A stretch of DNA of 39,199 nt from Bacteroidota bacterium (GTDB lineage: Bacteria > Bacteroidota > Bacteroidia > B-17B0 > Aurantibacillaceae). This document shows positions 9,763 to 19,518 of the stretch, in pieces. Both the position numbers and the translations under genes were made by a program. The notes under the pieces are model-generated. The model searched no databases. It was not told the DNA's origin and worked only from the letters and a program-made list of their open reading frames with translations. Location: contig JABDCR010000025.1 of NCBI GenBank assembly GCA_013288015.1, positions 1-39,199 on the forward strand, in the 5' to 3' direction. The first letter of the stretch is position 1; each line of letters starts with the position of its first letter.

Positions 9763-9791
9763 AAACCCCAACAGTGTAACTGTTGGGGTTT
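9763..9791 (-). terminator. Intrinsic terminator after the 926-residue T9SS gene
   Basis: Perfect 13-bp inverted repeat (9763-9775 with 9779-9791) around a 3-base loop, with four consecutive G:C pairs. On the minus strand it is followed by a T-rich run. It lies 25 bp after the stop of the gene at 9817-12597. Confidence 0.9.
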
Positions 9792-9816
9792 CCTTACAAA
9801 TTAAAATTGTAATTTA

Positions 9817-12597
9817 TTACTTATCAATAACAGTAAGCTTAAATGTTTGTGGTGTGTTGTTTATAGTAGCCCTAATAAAATAAACACCCTTGTTTAATTG
9901 CAACTCGCCTAAATTTATTTTTAAGCTTTGATTGCCTTCAGGCATTCGTTGGTTACATAGTGTAGCTACTTTGTTTCCCGTAATGCCATATAGCTCCGCA
10001 TATATAATAGAGGAGGAGTTATTTGTAAAATCAATATATGCATCATCGCTCGCAGGGTTAGGGTAAACTTTTATATTACCTGTGTTTGCTTTGCTGGCAA
10101 TAAATATACCTGTAGTGGCACTTGTATCAACATAAATAACTGTCGAGTCTACATGGTAATTATTGTTTACACTATTCGTATCTCCGGGTGCTATAACTAC
10201 ATTGCGCACACTATCCATGCCGTAGTTAGGTATATCTACATAAATTCTATAACTGCCCGTATCAACATGGTTAAACACATACTGTCCGCTATCGTTGCTG
10301 GTAGTTCTGGCTGCGCATCCACCACCCGGGTTTCTGCCTAGTTTTACATCTATGCCTTTAAGTGGTGCACCCATCACACTATTATGTCCGTTACCTAAAC
10401 GTTGCCCAAAACTTGGGTCTTTATATATCGTACCCGATATAGTTCCATGTCCGGTTGGTACGGGTACTTCAATTACTTTAATAGATAAGGTGTCGTTAGC
10501 CGCTGTACAAGTGTGGTGTACTAAAACAGTTGCCGAATCCCATTGATAAGCATTTAGTTTTACCGGGTTTGTGTAATATGTACCAACCGATGTTGGGTAG
10601 GCAGCACTATCAGCTGTGGCTTTTATGTAATAATTTCCATATAGTAAACTCGGAAATGTAAAGTAACCCGCCGGAGATGCCGTTAACGAATACAGTTGGG
10701 TTGTATCAGCCACGCCAACATGATTTGTTTTTTGCTTAAATAAATATACCGTACCATTAGTTATTAAATTTCCATTAGGCTCTTTCACCAAACCCGATAA
10801 ACTATCTGCTTGGTTTACGTTTACCTGAACTCCGTCAGATGAGTAAGAGTTACATTTGGTACTAGTATCAGTAACCGTTAAAAAACAATATATAGGTGGT
10901 ATCTGCGATGAACCTCCTGTAGTATTAGTAAATGTAGCCACGGCAGGGTTTCCGGTATAAGTATAACTGGTTGTGCTAGAACAATTCCATGTATATATAT
11001 AACTTGGTTTTGGGGCAGTCATTGTCACTTTTAGTGTATCGGTTTGCCCTTGGCATATGGTATACAAATTGGCAAACAAAGTATCTATAATAGGAGCTTG
11101 ATAAATTTGTATAGATTTTGTAATCGAATCTACAAGCGAGGTGGTATCCGAACTGCTATATGCTTTTAACTGTACTGTATGAGAACCAACTTGTAAAAAA
11201 GTATAACTATACGGGCTACCTGTGCCACGCAATGTATCATCAATATACCATCTCGAAAAACTAGAGTTAATGGATGTGCTGTAAAACGATACACCATAAC
11301 CTTTACATGGCCCATACTGTGCTGTATCAACAAAATTAGCTACAGGCAAACCTAATCTGCCTACGTTTCCATTTATAAAACTAGTGTCGGAGCTGTAATT
11401 CATACTGCCTGCCGCATATATGTAATTATTAAATAATTCAAAATTTATATACCTGTCGGTATAATTTCCTTCTAAATAAGTGTTACCCGATGAGTGATGC
11501 AAACCTTGGTTTTTGCTATACGCAAAAACTGCCGGACTACCACTATTAAGGGCAGCTTGTAACCACAACTTACCCAAAGCCGATTTCATGGTGTTTACTC
11601 CCTGGCTCCATCCCATTGTAATCACCGAATCGGCTCCCGCACCCACATATCCTTTCCAGCTTGGTGCATTGCTGCTATCGGTAGTATACCACACAGGCAT
11701 TTTGCAAGGGGCATATCCCGATATCGATACTAATAAAGTATCTGCATTATGTATCTCAAATTTATTAAAATAGTTTTGGGTCGATGCGGCTAATCCCAAA
11801 GTAGGTAATGCTAAATTCATACGTGTTATGGTATCCCATTTAGCACCATCTACTGTACTTACTATGCTCGAAAAAGTGTTGTAGTTAACATCTGTAATAG
11901 TAGTACTAACATATAAGCGGTTTTTCCAAACTATGGCATCGTTAATGGCATTAATGCCCGAGTAAGCCGAAAATCTAACTGCATTAACCCAATGCGGGTT
12001 GGTAACCGATGATTTGTAAATAGATGCATAAAACGTGTTGTTACCCAGTGTGCTAGGATTTACAAACGCATAAATGCTATCGTTTGTCCCTCCGGGCGAA
12101 AACAAAGCCAAAGCACTTAAAGCCGAACCTTGAGGGTCAAGTTTATTTATGCTGGCTGCCGCTGTATCATAATGTATAGTATCGTGTATGGCATAAGTAG
12201 TTCCATTAAAACGATATACCTGTGGTGTAACCGGGCTTCCTTTAGATGCCGAACTGATAAACATATAATTATTATTAGCGGCAACACTGCCTAATAAATC
12301 GCCGGTATGGGCTATATTATAAAAGCCGGTATCTTCAGCAAAAGTTGTTCCGTTAGCCGATGAAAATATGCGTAAACCATATATATTAGTAGCGTTTTGC
12401 ACTCCATTTGGGTTAGTAAATCTGCCCATCGAAGGTGCAGTGCTATCGCCACCTACATATAACTTCCCTTTAAATAATTTTATGAAATCAAAATTGGCAT
12501 TTTTTCTAAAGCCATTGTGGTTAATGGTATCCCATCCATCCTGGGCTTGCAGGCCTAGGCCCGTTAAAAATAAAAAGGCTAGTAAAAGTTTTTTCAT
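9817..12597 (-). CDS. Large T9SS type A secreted protein with PKD and carboxypeptidase-regulatory-like domains
   Basis: 926 residues. A signal peptide (about 1-19, GLGLQAQ) is followed by a ~410-residue N-terminal region of beta character that I do not recognise. Next come a PKD-like module (about 430-500, [20 protein letters not shown]), another Ig-like module (about 505-595), and two carboxypeptidase-regulatory/SdrD B-like modules (about 600-680 and 715-830; the second has [19 protein letters not shown] and [20 protein letters not shown]). The type A sorting domain (about 840-926) has [25 protein letters not shown] and [10 protein letters not shown]. The second regulatory-like module recurs, to my knowledge, in many large Bacteroidota surface proteins. 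The gene stands alone, with its own terminator; the divergent TetR gene starts ~200 bp away. Confidence 0.88.
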   Translation of the reverse strand: MKKLLLAFLFLTGLGLQAQDGWDTINHNGFRKNANFDFIKLFKGKLYVGGDSTAPSMGRFTNPNGVQNATNIYGLRIFSSANGTTFAEDTGFYNIAHTGDLLGSVAANNNYMFISSASKGSPVTPQVYRFNGTTYAIHDTIHYDTAAASINKLDPQGSALSALALFSPGGTNDSIYAFVNPSTLGNNTFYASIYKSSVTNPHWVNAVRFSAYSGINAINDAIVWKNRLYVSTTITDVNYNTFSSIVSTVDGAKWDTITRMNLALPTLGLAASTQNYFNKFEIHNADTLLVSISGYAPCKMPVWYTTDSSNAPSWKGYVGAGADSVITMGWSQGVNTMKSALGKLWLQAALNSGSPAVFAYSKNQGLHHSSGNTYLEGNYTDRYINFELFNNYIYAAGSMNYSSDTSFINGNVGRLGLPVANFVDTAQYGPCKGYGVSFYSTSINSSFSRWYIDDTLRGTGSPYSYTFLQVGSHTVQLKAYSSSDTTSLVDSITKSIQIYQAPIIDTLFANLYTICQGQTDTLKVTMTAPKPSYIYTWNCSSTTSYTYTGNPAVATFTNTTGGSSQIPPIYCFLTVTDTSTKCNSYSSDGVQVNVNQADSLSGLVKEPNGNLITNGTVYLFKQKTNHVGVADTTQLYSLTASPAGYFTFPSLLYGNYYIKATADSAAYPTSVGTYYTNPVKLNAYQWDSATVLVHHTCTAANDTLSIKVIEVPVPTGHGTISGTIYKDPSFGQRLGNGHNSVMGAPLKGIDVKLGRNPGGGCAARTTSNDSGQYVFNHVDTGSYRIYVDIPNYGMDSVRNVVIAPGDTNSVNNNYHVDSTVIYVDTSATTGIFIASKANTGNIKVYPNPASDDAYIDFTNNSSSIIYAELYGITGNKVATLCNQRMPEGNQSLKINLGELQLNKGVYFIRATINNTPQTFKLTVIDK

Positions 12598-12751
12598 GAG
12601 GTTAATTTTAGTTTAAAAGCGTGCTAAAGGTAAGGCATTTCATATAAATAGGCTATAAGTTTTTGTTATACACCTATAATTTAACGCGGTTTTCCTCCTT
12701 TTCACCTACCGATAATTTATTTTGGCAGAAAAATCGTTAAATTTTTTGATA

Positions 12752-12779
12752 GGAAACTTGTAAGACAAAAAAAGTTTCC
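12752..12779. promoter_or_regulatory. Palindromic operator candidate for the TetR regulator
   Basis: A perfect 8-bp inverted repeat, GGAAACTT (12752-12759) and AAGTTTCC (12772-12779), with a 12-bp spacer. The two arms are about two helical turns apart, and the palindrome sits between the -33 TTG and the -7 box of the efflux operon promoter. That is where a TetR-family repressor encoded by the first gene would block transcription. Confidence 0.6.
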
Positions 12780-12788
12780 ATAGTTTTG
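12758..12788 (+). promoter_or_regulatory. Promoter of the TetR-RND efflux operon
   Basis: TTG (12758-12760), a 20-bp spacer, and TAGTTTTG (12781-12788), a full match to the Bacteroidota TTG / TAnnTTTG pattern. The ATG of the first gene follows 17 bp later. The palindrome at 12752-12779 overlaps it. Confidence 0.65.
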
Positions 12789-12805
12789 CTTCCGATTTAT
12801 AACAA

Positions 12806-13420
12806 ATGGAAGTAAAAGATAAAATACTCGAAACCTCACTAACCTTATTTTATAAGTATGGCATCAAGGCTATTACTATGGATGATATTGCTAAAGAGAT
12901 GGGCATTTCTAAAAAAACTATTTATCGTTTTTTTAAAGAAAAGGATGATATCGTAAACCAATTAAGCGAAACTGAGTTGAAAAAAAGCCAGCTTATGATG
13001 GAGGAAATGCATAAACAGGCTAACGACCCAATTCACGAAATGATTTTAATTTCCATTCACATTCAAAAAGTGTTTGCCGAAATTAACCCTGTTTTTTTCT
13101 ACGATTTAAACAAACAATTCTCTAAAGCACTTAACGATTTTAAAAAATTTAAAAGCGAGTGCATCTTTACAAATATTAAACGCAACATCACCGATGGTGT
13201 ACAACTGGGCTTGTATCGCAGTGATTTAGATATCGATTTTGCAGCTCAGTATCGCGTATTGCAAATGGATATGTTTATGGGGCGGTCCGATTTTGCGTTT
13301 GAAAACGTCTCTATGGCAAAAGCACACCAACTTATCATGGATATTTTTATGCATGGCATCTCTACCGTAAAAGGGCACAAACTCATTAATAAATATAAAA
13401 ACAAACACGAAGAAGAATAA
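12806..13420 (+). CDS. TetR/AcrR-family transcriptional regulator
   Basis: 204 residues. The N-terminal helix-turn-helix is clear at about residues 10-55 (ITMDDIAKEMGISKKTIYRFFKEKDDI). The rest is the helical ligand-binding and dimer part, which differs widely within the family. It is the first gene of the efflux operon; the TolC-like gene starts 5 bp after its stop, so it very likely regulates its own operon. The promoter and an 8-12-8 palindrome lie directly upstream. The inducer cannot be predicted. Confidence 0.93.
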   Translation: MEVKDKILETSLTLFYKYGIKAITMDDIAKEMGISKKTIYRFFKEKDDIVNQLSETELKKSQLMMEEMHKQANDPIHEMILISIHIQKVFAEINPVFFYDLNKQFSKALNDFKKFKSECIFTNIKRNITDGVQLGLYRSDLDIDFAAQYRVLQMDMFMGRSDFAFENVSMAKAHQLIMDIFMHGISTVKGHKLINKYKNKHEEE

Positions 13421-13425
13421 ACTAT

Positions 13426-14781
13426 ATGAACACTAAAAAAAGCATACTCGTAGCAGTAGCCTTATTATGTATAGGGCAGCTAAAAGTGTACAGTCAGGCA
13501 GATACCGCCGTTAAGCAATTTACTTTGCAAGCCGCTATCGACTATGCACTAAAACACAACATGACCTACTTAAATGTAGAGAATGATGCCAAGCTAAATG
13601 ATTATAAGCGAAAGGAAATTACGGGGCAAGGCATGCCGCAAATAAACGGTGCCGCCGATTTAAGAGATAACGTAGTGCTTCCTACTTCATTATTACCCGG
13701 TCAGTTTTTTGGTGCGCCCGCAGGCACTTATGTTCCGGTTAAGTTTGGAGTACAGTATAACGTTACGGCAAGTGCTTCGGTTAATCAATTAATTTTTAAC
13801 AGCGATTATTTTGTAGCCTTACAAGCATCTAAAGAGTTGGTAAACCTGTCGCAAAAAAATATATTGCGTAGCAAGGTCGAAACTGCACAAAACGTTTCTA
13901 AAGCCTATTATGGTGTGCTTATAAATAAAGAGCGCATTAAAATTCTCGATATAAATATCGACCGTGTTAAAACCCTAAAAGATAATGCCACAGCATTAAA
14001 CCAAAATGGTTTTGCCGAAAAAATTGATGTTGACAGATTAGAAGTAAACTACAATAACCTGGTTACCGATAAAGAAAAAACACTTCGTCTGGTTGAGATA
14101 AGTGAGCTTATGTTAAAATTTCAGATGGGTTACGAGTTACGTGCAAGTATTGAACTTACTGATAATTTGAGCAAAATTGAAAATGGAGAAGATGCACAAA
14201 ACTTAAGTTCCGATAAAATTGACCCAAGCAATCGCCCTGAATATATGGTGTTACAGGCCCAACAACACTTAAACGAGTTAGATTTAAAAAGATACCGTAT
14301 GTCGTACCTGCCTTCTTTATCTGGTTATGGTTTGATGGCCGAGCAGTTTCAAAAAAGTAATTTAGATTTTAATAAAAACAGTTGGTTTCCGTTTGCATAT
14401 ATAGGCGCAACACTTAATGTACCCATATTTGATGGTCTGCAAAAAAATTGGCGTGTGCAACAGGCAAAAGTTAATTTGCTTAAAACACAAAACAGTTTTA
14501 CCCAATTAAAACAATCTATCGATTTAGAAGTACAAAGTGCTACCGTAAATTATAAAAACGCTTTGGTGTCTTTACAAACACAAAAAAAGAATATTGCTTT
14601 GGCACGTAATGTATATGAGGTAACTAAAAAGAAGTACGAGCAAGGCATTGGTTCAAGTTTAGACATGAACACAACCGAAAACGATTTACACACGTCTGAA
14701 ACAAATTACTTTAATTCATTGTATGATTTAATCATTGCTAAAATAGATTATCAAAAAGCAACCGGAACATTAATAAAATAA
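13426..14781 (+). CDS. TolC-family outer-membrane efflux channel
   Basis: 451 residues with a signal peptide (about 1-24, LKVYSQ). It shows the twofold repeat of the family: long coiled-coil helices at about 130-230 and 330-445, with beta-barrel segments near YNVTASASVNQLIF and YIGATLNVPIFDG. It forms the trimeric outer-membrane exit duct for the RND pump encoded two genes downstream. The gap to the adaptor gene is 26 bp. Confidence 0.93.
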   Translation: MNTKKSILVAVALLCIGQLKVYSQADTAVKQFTLQAAIDYALKHNMTYLNVENDAKLNDYKRKEITGQGMPQINGAADLRDNVVLPTSLLPGQFFGAPAGTYVPVKFGVQYNVTASASVNQLIFNSDYFVALQASKELVNLSQKNILRSKVETAQNVSKAYYGVLINKERIKILDINIDRVKTLKDNATALNQNGFAEKIDVDRLEVNYNNLVTDKEKTLRLVEISELMLKFQMGYELRASIELTDNLSKIENGEDAQNLSSDKIDPSNRPEYMVLQAQQHLNELDLKRYRMSYLPSLSGYGLMAEQFQKSNLDFNKNSWFPFAYIGATLNVPIFDGLQKNWRVQQAKVNLLKTQNSFTQLKQSIDLEVQSATVNYKNALVSLQTQKKNIALARNVYEVTKKKYEQGIGSSLDMNTTENDLHTSETNYFNSLYDLIIAKIDYQKATGTLIK

Positions 14782-14807
14782 AAACCAGAATTATAAAAAA
14801 AACCGAT

Positions 14808-15917
14808 ATGAAAAACAAACTTATATACATCTCAATCGCTACATTAATGATGGCTTGTGGCGCGCCCGATAAAAAAGCCGAATTAGAAAAACTGAAAAAA
14901 CAAAAAATAGAGGTAGAAGGAAAAATTGCTGTTTTAGAAGAAGCTTTAGCAAAGTCTGATACAACAACACATAAAGAAAAATCTATCGAGGTGGTTGCTG
15001 CTGCTTTAGTTCCGCAAACATTTAAAACCTATATAGAAATTCAGGGTAGAATAGATGCTGATGAAAACGTGGCCTTATCAAGCGAAGTGCCTGGTACGGT
15101 TACTAAAATAAATGTAAAGGTAGGCGATGAGGTTACAAAAGGACAAGTGCTTGCCGAAACCGATGCACGTGCCATGCAGCAACAAATACAAGATTTGCAA
15201 ACCAATTTAGATTTGGCTAAGCAAGTATACGACCGCCAAAAAAATCTGTGGGATCAAAAAATCGGAACCGAAATTCAGTATCTGCAAGCTAAAACTACTA
15301 AAGAGAGTTTAGAAAATAAAATGGGTAGCATGCAGGAGCAAATTCGCATGAGCAAAATTATTTCTCCTATAAACGGCACGGTAGATATGGTAAATATTAA
15401 AGTAGGTCAATCGGTTATGCCGGGCTTAAATGCAATTACAGTAATTAATTTCTCTAACCTAAAAGTTAAAGCCGATGTAGCCGAGAGTTATGCTAACCGT
15501 GTAAAAACAGGTAACGAGGTGCAGGTGTTGTTTCCTGATACTAAGGATTCTATCAACGCAAAAGTTTCTTACGCGTCACGTGCCATTAGCAGTTTAAGTC
15601 GCACATTTAATGTTGAGGTTAATTTAGATAACTCAAAAGAGTATCACCCAAACATGGTAGCTAAACTTCGCATCAACGATTTTCAATCGCCATCACCCGA
15701 AATTGTAGTACCGGTAAAATACATTCAGCGTGGTACAGCAAATAATTATGTGTTGGTTGCCGAAAATGGTAAAGCAACTAAAAAAATTATTAAAACAAAT
15801 CGCGAGTACAATGGTCTTATCGAAGTAGCCGATGGTTTAAAAGCCGGCGATATGCTAATTACCGCAGGCTACGATATTCTTAACGACGGCGACCTTATCA
15901 CTTTAAAAAATAAATAA
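14808..15917 (+). CDS. RND efflux periplasmic adaptor (membrane fusion protein), lipoprotein
   Basis: 369 residues with a lipoprotein signal (LMMAC, Cys17). A short coiled coil (about 22-47) precedes the core. The biotinyl-lipoyl-like halves are visible around VALSSEVPGTVTKINVKVGDEV and SPINGTVDMVNIKVGQSV, separated by an alpha-hairpin (about 120-175), with a beta-barrel and membrane-proximal domain after it. It should link the inner-membrane pump to the TolC-like channel. The pump gene starts 11 bp after the stop. Confidence 0.94.
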   Translation: MKNKLIYISIATLMMACGAPDKKAELEKLKKQKIEVEGKIAVLEEALAKSDTTTHKEKSIEVVAAALVPQTFKTYIEIQGRIDADENVALSSEVPGTVTKINVKVGDEVTKGQVLAETDARAMQQQIQDLQTNLDLAKQVYDRQKNLWDQKIGTEIQYLQAKTTKESLENKMGSMQEQIRMSKIISPINGTVDMVNIKVGQSVMPGLNAITVINFSNLKVKADVAESYANRVKTGNEVQVLFPDTKDSINAKVSYASRAISSLSRTFNVEVNLDNSKEYHPNMVAKLRINDFQSPSPEIVVPVKYIQRGTANNYVLVAENGKATKKIIKTNREYNGLIEVADGLKAGDMLITAGYDILNDGDLITLKNK

Positions 15918-15928
15918 AAACATTTATT

Positions 15929-18900
15929 ATGTTAGAAAAATTTAAAGAATTTAAACCATCCAGTTGGGCTATAGACAACAAAATGACTGTCTATCTCATC
16001 ACCATCTTTATATGCATTGTGGGTGTAATGACTTACAACTCGCTGCCTAAAGAAAACTTCCCTGATATAACCGTGCCAACCATTTACATTAATACGGTTA
16101 ACGGTGGTAACTCACCAACCAATATCGAAAACACAATTACTAAGCCTATCGAAAAAAAGCTGAAAGCTGTTTCTGGCATTAAAAAGTTTAACAGTACTTC
16201 TTTACAAGATGTATCGGTAATTGTTGTTGAGTTTAACACCGATGTAAGTGTTGAAGATGCTAAAGTAAAGGTGAAAGATGCGGTTGATGATGCGCGCTCT
16301 GATTTACCACAGGAGCTTACCCAGGAACCCATGATTAAAGAGATTGCTTTCTCCGAAATTCCAATCATGTACATTAACATCGCGGGTAACTACGATTTAA
16401 AAGAACTTAAAAAACATGCCGAAGATTTACAGGATAGAATTGAGGGTTTAAAAGAAATCAACGAAGTAAAAATTGTTGGTGCTTTAGATAGAGAGATTCA
16501 GATAAATATCGATATGTATAAACTGCAGGCTGCACAACTTACATTAAGCGATGTATCGCGTGCTATTGCTGCCGAAAACTTATCACTAACTGGTGGTAAC
16601 GTTCCGCTTAATGGCATGAAACCTACACTTTCTATCAAGTCTGAATTTAAAAATCCTAAAGAAATAGAGGACATTGTTGTTACATCGGCATCAGGTGCTA
16701 AATTGTTTATTAAAGATTTTGCTGAGGTAAAAGATGGTTTCTTAGAGCAAGAAAGTTACTCAAGCACACATGGTAAAAATGTAATTACACTAAACGTAAT
16801 TAAACGCTCGGGCGAAAACTTAATAGTAGCTTCTGATAACATTTACAAAGTTATCGATGATATGAAAAAACATTCTTTCCCTAAAGGATTAGATGTTACT
16901 GTTAGCGGCGACCAAAGTTCTAAAACCAAAGTTACGTTACATGATTTAATAAACACCATCATCATAGGTTTCATTTTAGTAACCGTGGTGTTAATGTTTT
17001 TTATGGGCGTAACCAATGCATTGTTCGTTGCATTATCTGTACCATTATCAATGTTCATTGCATTTTTAATAATGCCAAGCATTGGCTTTACGTTTAACAT
17101 GATTGTGTTATTCGCATTCTTACTGGCACTCGGTATAGTGGTTGATGATGCCATTGTGGTAATCGAAAACACACATCGTTTATTCGATAACGGTAAACGA
17201 GATATTAAAACCGCCGCTAAAATGGCTGCAGGCGAGGTGTTTATGCCTGTGTTATCCGGTACAATCACAACCCTTGCACCATTTATTCCGTTAGCATTTT
17301 GGCCTGGCATCATCGGTAAGTTTATGTACTACTTACCCGTTACTTTGATTATTGCATTGTTGGCATCTTTATTTGTTGCCTATATAATCAATCCGGTTTT
17401 CGCTGTCGATTTTATGAAATCACACGAAGAAGAATCTAAAGAGCATGGTAAAATCACTAAAAAAGCACGCTTGCAATTAATCATATATGGTATCGTTGCT
17501 TTACTTTCTTACGCAAGTGGTAGTTTATTTGCGGGTAACCTGGTTGTATTTTTAGGTTTGTTCTTAATAGTAAACCGTTTGTGGTTATATAAAGTTATTG
17601 AGTACTGGCAATTTAAAGCTTGGCCTGCTTTTCAACGTGTGTACACAAATGCCTTAAAATATTCGTTAAGGTCTCCTTGGGTGTCTTTATTTATTGTCTT
17701 AGGTATCTTTATTTTCTCTGTAATGTTTTTTGCAGCACGTAGCCCTAAGGTTGTGTTCTTTCCGCAAGGCGACCCAAACAACGTGTATGTATATGTAAAA
17801 CTTCCAACAGGAACTGACCCTGCTGTAACCAACGCCCTAATGCGTAAGGTAGAACATAAAGTGTATTCGGTTGTTGGCGAAAGTAACGACATTGTTGAGT
17901 CTATCATCACTAACGTAACCATTGGTACAACCGACCCACGCGATGGCGACCAAAACAAATATCCTAACCGTGGTAAAATTGCCATCAACTTTGTTGAGTT
18001 CGAAAAACGTCATGGCATTGCTACAAATGATTACTTGAAAAAGTTGCAAGACATCAAATGGGATTTACCCGGTGTAGATATCACCGTTAATAAAGAACAA
18101 GCCGGCCCCCCAACTGCTAAACCAATTAGTATCGAAGTTTCCGGTGATGATTTTGATGATTTAGTAAGTAATGCTACTATGTTTAAAAAGTTTATCGATT
18201 CATCAAAAGTGCAAGGCATGGAAAGTTTAAAATCCGATTTTGAAAGCAACAAACCAGAAATTGTTTTTGATATCGATCGTGAACGTGCTAACCGCGAAGG
18301 ACTTTCTACTTACAGTTTAGCTACCGAAATTCGTGGTGCGGTGTATGGTATCGAGGCTTCTAAATTCCGCGATGTTGATGACGAGTATCCAATTCAGTTA
18401 CGTTACAAATTCGATCAGCGTATCGATATAGAAGCGCTTCGTAACTTAAAAATTACCTATCGCGATATGAACATGGGCGGACAGGTTCGTTCAGTGCCAC
18501 TATCATCGGTTTGTAACATTCGTTACGATTATACTTTTGCAGGCATTAAACGTAAAAACAACAAACGTGTTATCACTTTATCATCTGATGTAAAAGAAGG
18601 CTTTAACGCAAACGAAGTAGTAGCTAAATTACAAAAGGTTGCCGAAGGTTACCGACCTCATGGCGACATCACCGTTAAATTTGCAGGTCAGCAAGAAGAC
18701 CAAAAAGAAACCGCAAGTTTTTTAGGTAATGCTATGTTAACCGCAGTTGGTTTAATGTTGTTGGTGTTAGTTGCTTTATTCAACTCATTAGGTAAACCAT
18801 TAATTATCTTGTCAGAAATTGTACTGAGTATAATTGGGGTGCTGTTGGGTACGGCACTCTTTAAAATGGATATGAGTATCGTTATGACAGGTATCGGTAT

Positions 18901-19393
18901 CGTAGCCCTCGGTGGTATCGTAGTACGAAATGGTATTTTATTAGTTGAGTTTGCCGAGTTTGCGCGTGCGGGTGGCATGAGCCTTTACGATGCAACTGTT
19001 GAAGCAGGTCGTACTCGTATGACCCCCGTGTTGTTAACCGCAACAGCAGCTATACTTGGTTTAATTCCATTAGCCGTAGGTTTAAATATCGATTTCGAAT
19101 CCTTGTTTACACACTTAAACCCACACATTTTCTTTGGTGGTGATAATGTTGTATTCTGGGGTCCTCTTTCGTGGACAATGATTTTCGGTCTTGGCTTTGC
19201 AACCATCCTAACTTTAATGTTGGTACCTGCCATGTATTTAATTACCGAACGTTTAAAACGCAAATCGGTTATCATCGTTCAGCATTTCGAATTACCTGTA
19301 GGTGTTATCTATGTACCATTCCTGATTTTAATATTACGCATAGTACTTCGCATACAAGGTAAAAAATTAGACTACGGAAATTTAGATGCTTAG
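15929..19393 (+). CDS. RND-family (AcrB-type, HAE1) efflux transporter
   Basis: 1154 residues: proton-driven inner-membrane pump. TM1 is near residues 18-38. The proton-relay pair Asp406-Asp407 in GIVVDDAIVVIEN corresponds to the TM4 Asp pair of AcrB, and the fourth-block motif GGIVVRNGILLVEF is present at ~990. Two large periplasmic porter loops lie where expected. It is ~100 residues longer than AcrB: an extra segment after TM6 (about 495-560) adds two hydrophobic helices, and a final hydrophobic helix near 1130 extends the C terminus. I recall such extensions in other Bacteroidota RND pumps. The substrate is unknown. It is the last gene of the operon, followed by a strong terminator. Confidence 0.94.
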   Translation: MLEKFKEFKPSSWAIDNKMTVYLITIFICIVGVMTYNSLPKENFPDITVPTIYINTVNGGNSPTNIENTITKPIEKKLKAVSGIKKFNSTSLQDVSVIVVEFNTDVSVEDAKVKVKDAVDDARSDLPQELTQEPMIKEIAFSEIPIMYINIAGNYDLKELKKHAEDLQDRIEGLKEINEVKIVGALDREIQINIDMYKLQAAQLTLSDVSRAIAAENLSLTGGNVPLNGMKPTLSIKSEFKNPKEIEDIVVTSASGAKLFIKDFAEVKDGFLEQESYSSTHGKNVITLNVIKRSGENLIVASDNIYKVIDDMKKHSFPKGLDVTVSGDQSSKTKVTLHDLINTIIIGFILVTVVLMFFMGVTNALFVALSVPLSMFIAFLIMPSIGFTFNMIVLFAFLLALGIVVDDAIVVIENTHRLFDNGKRDIKTAAKMAAGEVFMPVLSGTITTLAPFIPLAFWPGIIGKFMYYLPVTLIIALLASLFVAYIINPVFAVDFMKSHEEESKEHGKITKKARLQLIIYGIVALLSYASGSLFAGNLVVFLGLFLIVNRLWLYKVIEYWQFKAWPAFQRVYTNALKYSLRSPWVSLFIVLGIFIFSVMFFAARSPKVVFFPQGDPNNVYVYVKLPTGTDPAVTNALMRKVEHKVYSVVGESNDIVESIITNVTIGTTDPRDGDQNKYPNRGKIAINFVEFEKRHGIATNDYLKKLQDIKWDLPGVDITVNKEQAGPPTAKPISIEVSGDDFDDLVSNATMFKKFIDSSKVQGMESLKSDFESNKPEIVFDIDRERANREGLSTYSLATEIRGAVYGIEASKFRDVDDEYPIQLRYKFDQRIDIEALRNLKITYRDMNMGGQVRSVPLSSVCNIRYDYTFAGIKRKNNKRVITLSSDVKEGFNANEVVAKLQKVAEGYRPHGDITVKFAGQQEDQKETASFLGNAMLTAVGLMLLVLVALFNSLGKPLIILSEIVLSIIGVLLGTALFKMDMSIVMTGIGIVALGGIVVRNGILLVEFAEFARAGGMSLYDATVEAGRTRMTPVLLTATAAILGLIPLAVGLNIDFESLFTHLNPHIFFGGDNVVFWGPLSWTMIFGLGFATILTLMLVPAMYLITERLKRKSVIIVQHFELPVGVIYVPFLILILRIVLRIQGKKLDYGNLDA

Positions 19394-19443
19394 TTAATTA
19401 GTTTGTAAATGTGAGTGTGAGAATGACGAAGCAATCTAATCTA

Positions 19444-19474
19444 AAAAAATCCCTGCCCTTGGTAGGGATTTTTT
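19444..19474 (+). terminator. Intrinsic terminator of the efflux operon
   Basis: An 11-bp perfect inverted repeat (19444-19454 with 19464-19474) that can extend inward by three more pairs, one of them G.T, to a 3-base loop. The right arm ends in a run of T. It lies 50 bp after the RND stop, and the flanking A-rich left side could let it work in both directions. Confidence 0.85.
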
Positions 19475-19499
19475 GTTTGCATTTTTTTGATTATATTTG
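19472..19499 (+). promoter_or_regulatory. Promoter candidate for the third NHL gene
   Basis: TTTG (19472-19475), a 16-bp spacer and TATATTTG (19492-19499), a perfect -7 box. The -33 part overlaps the T-run of the preceding terminator. The ATG at 19519 follows 19 bp later. Confidence 0.5.
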
Positions 19500-19518
19500 A
19501 TATATAACCCCCAACCAA

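Noticed and set aside
16843-17313. 156-codon open frame antisense to the RND pump gene
   Set aside because: It is a low-complexity mirror of the sense gene's codon usage with no recognisable domain.
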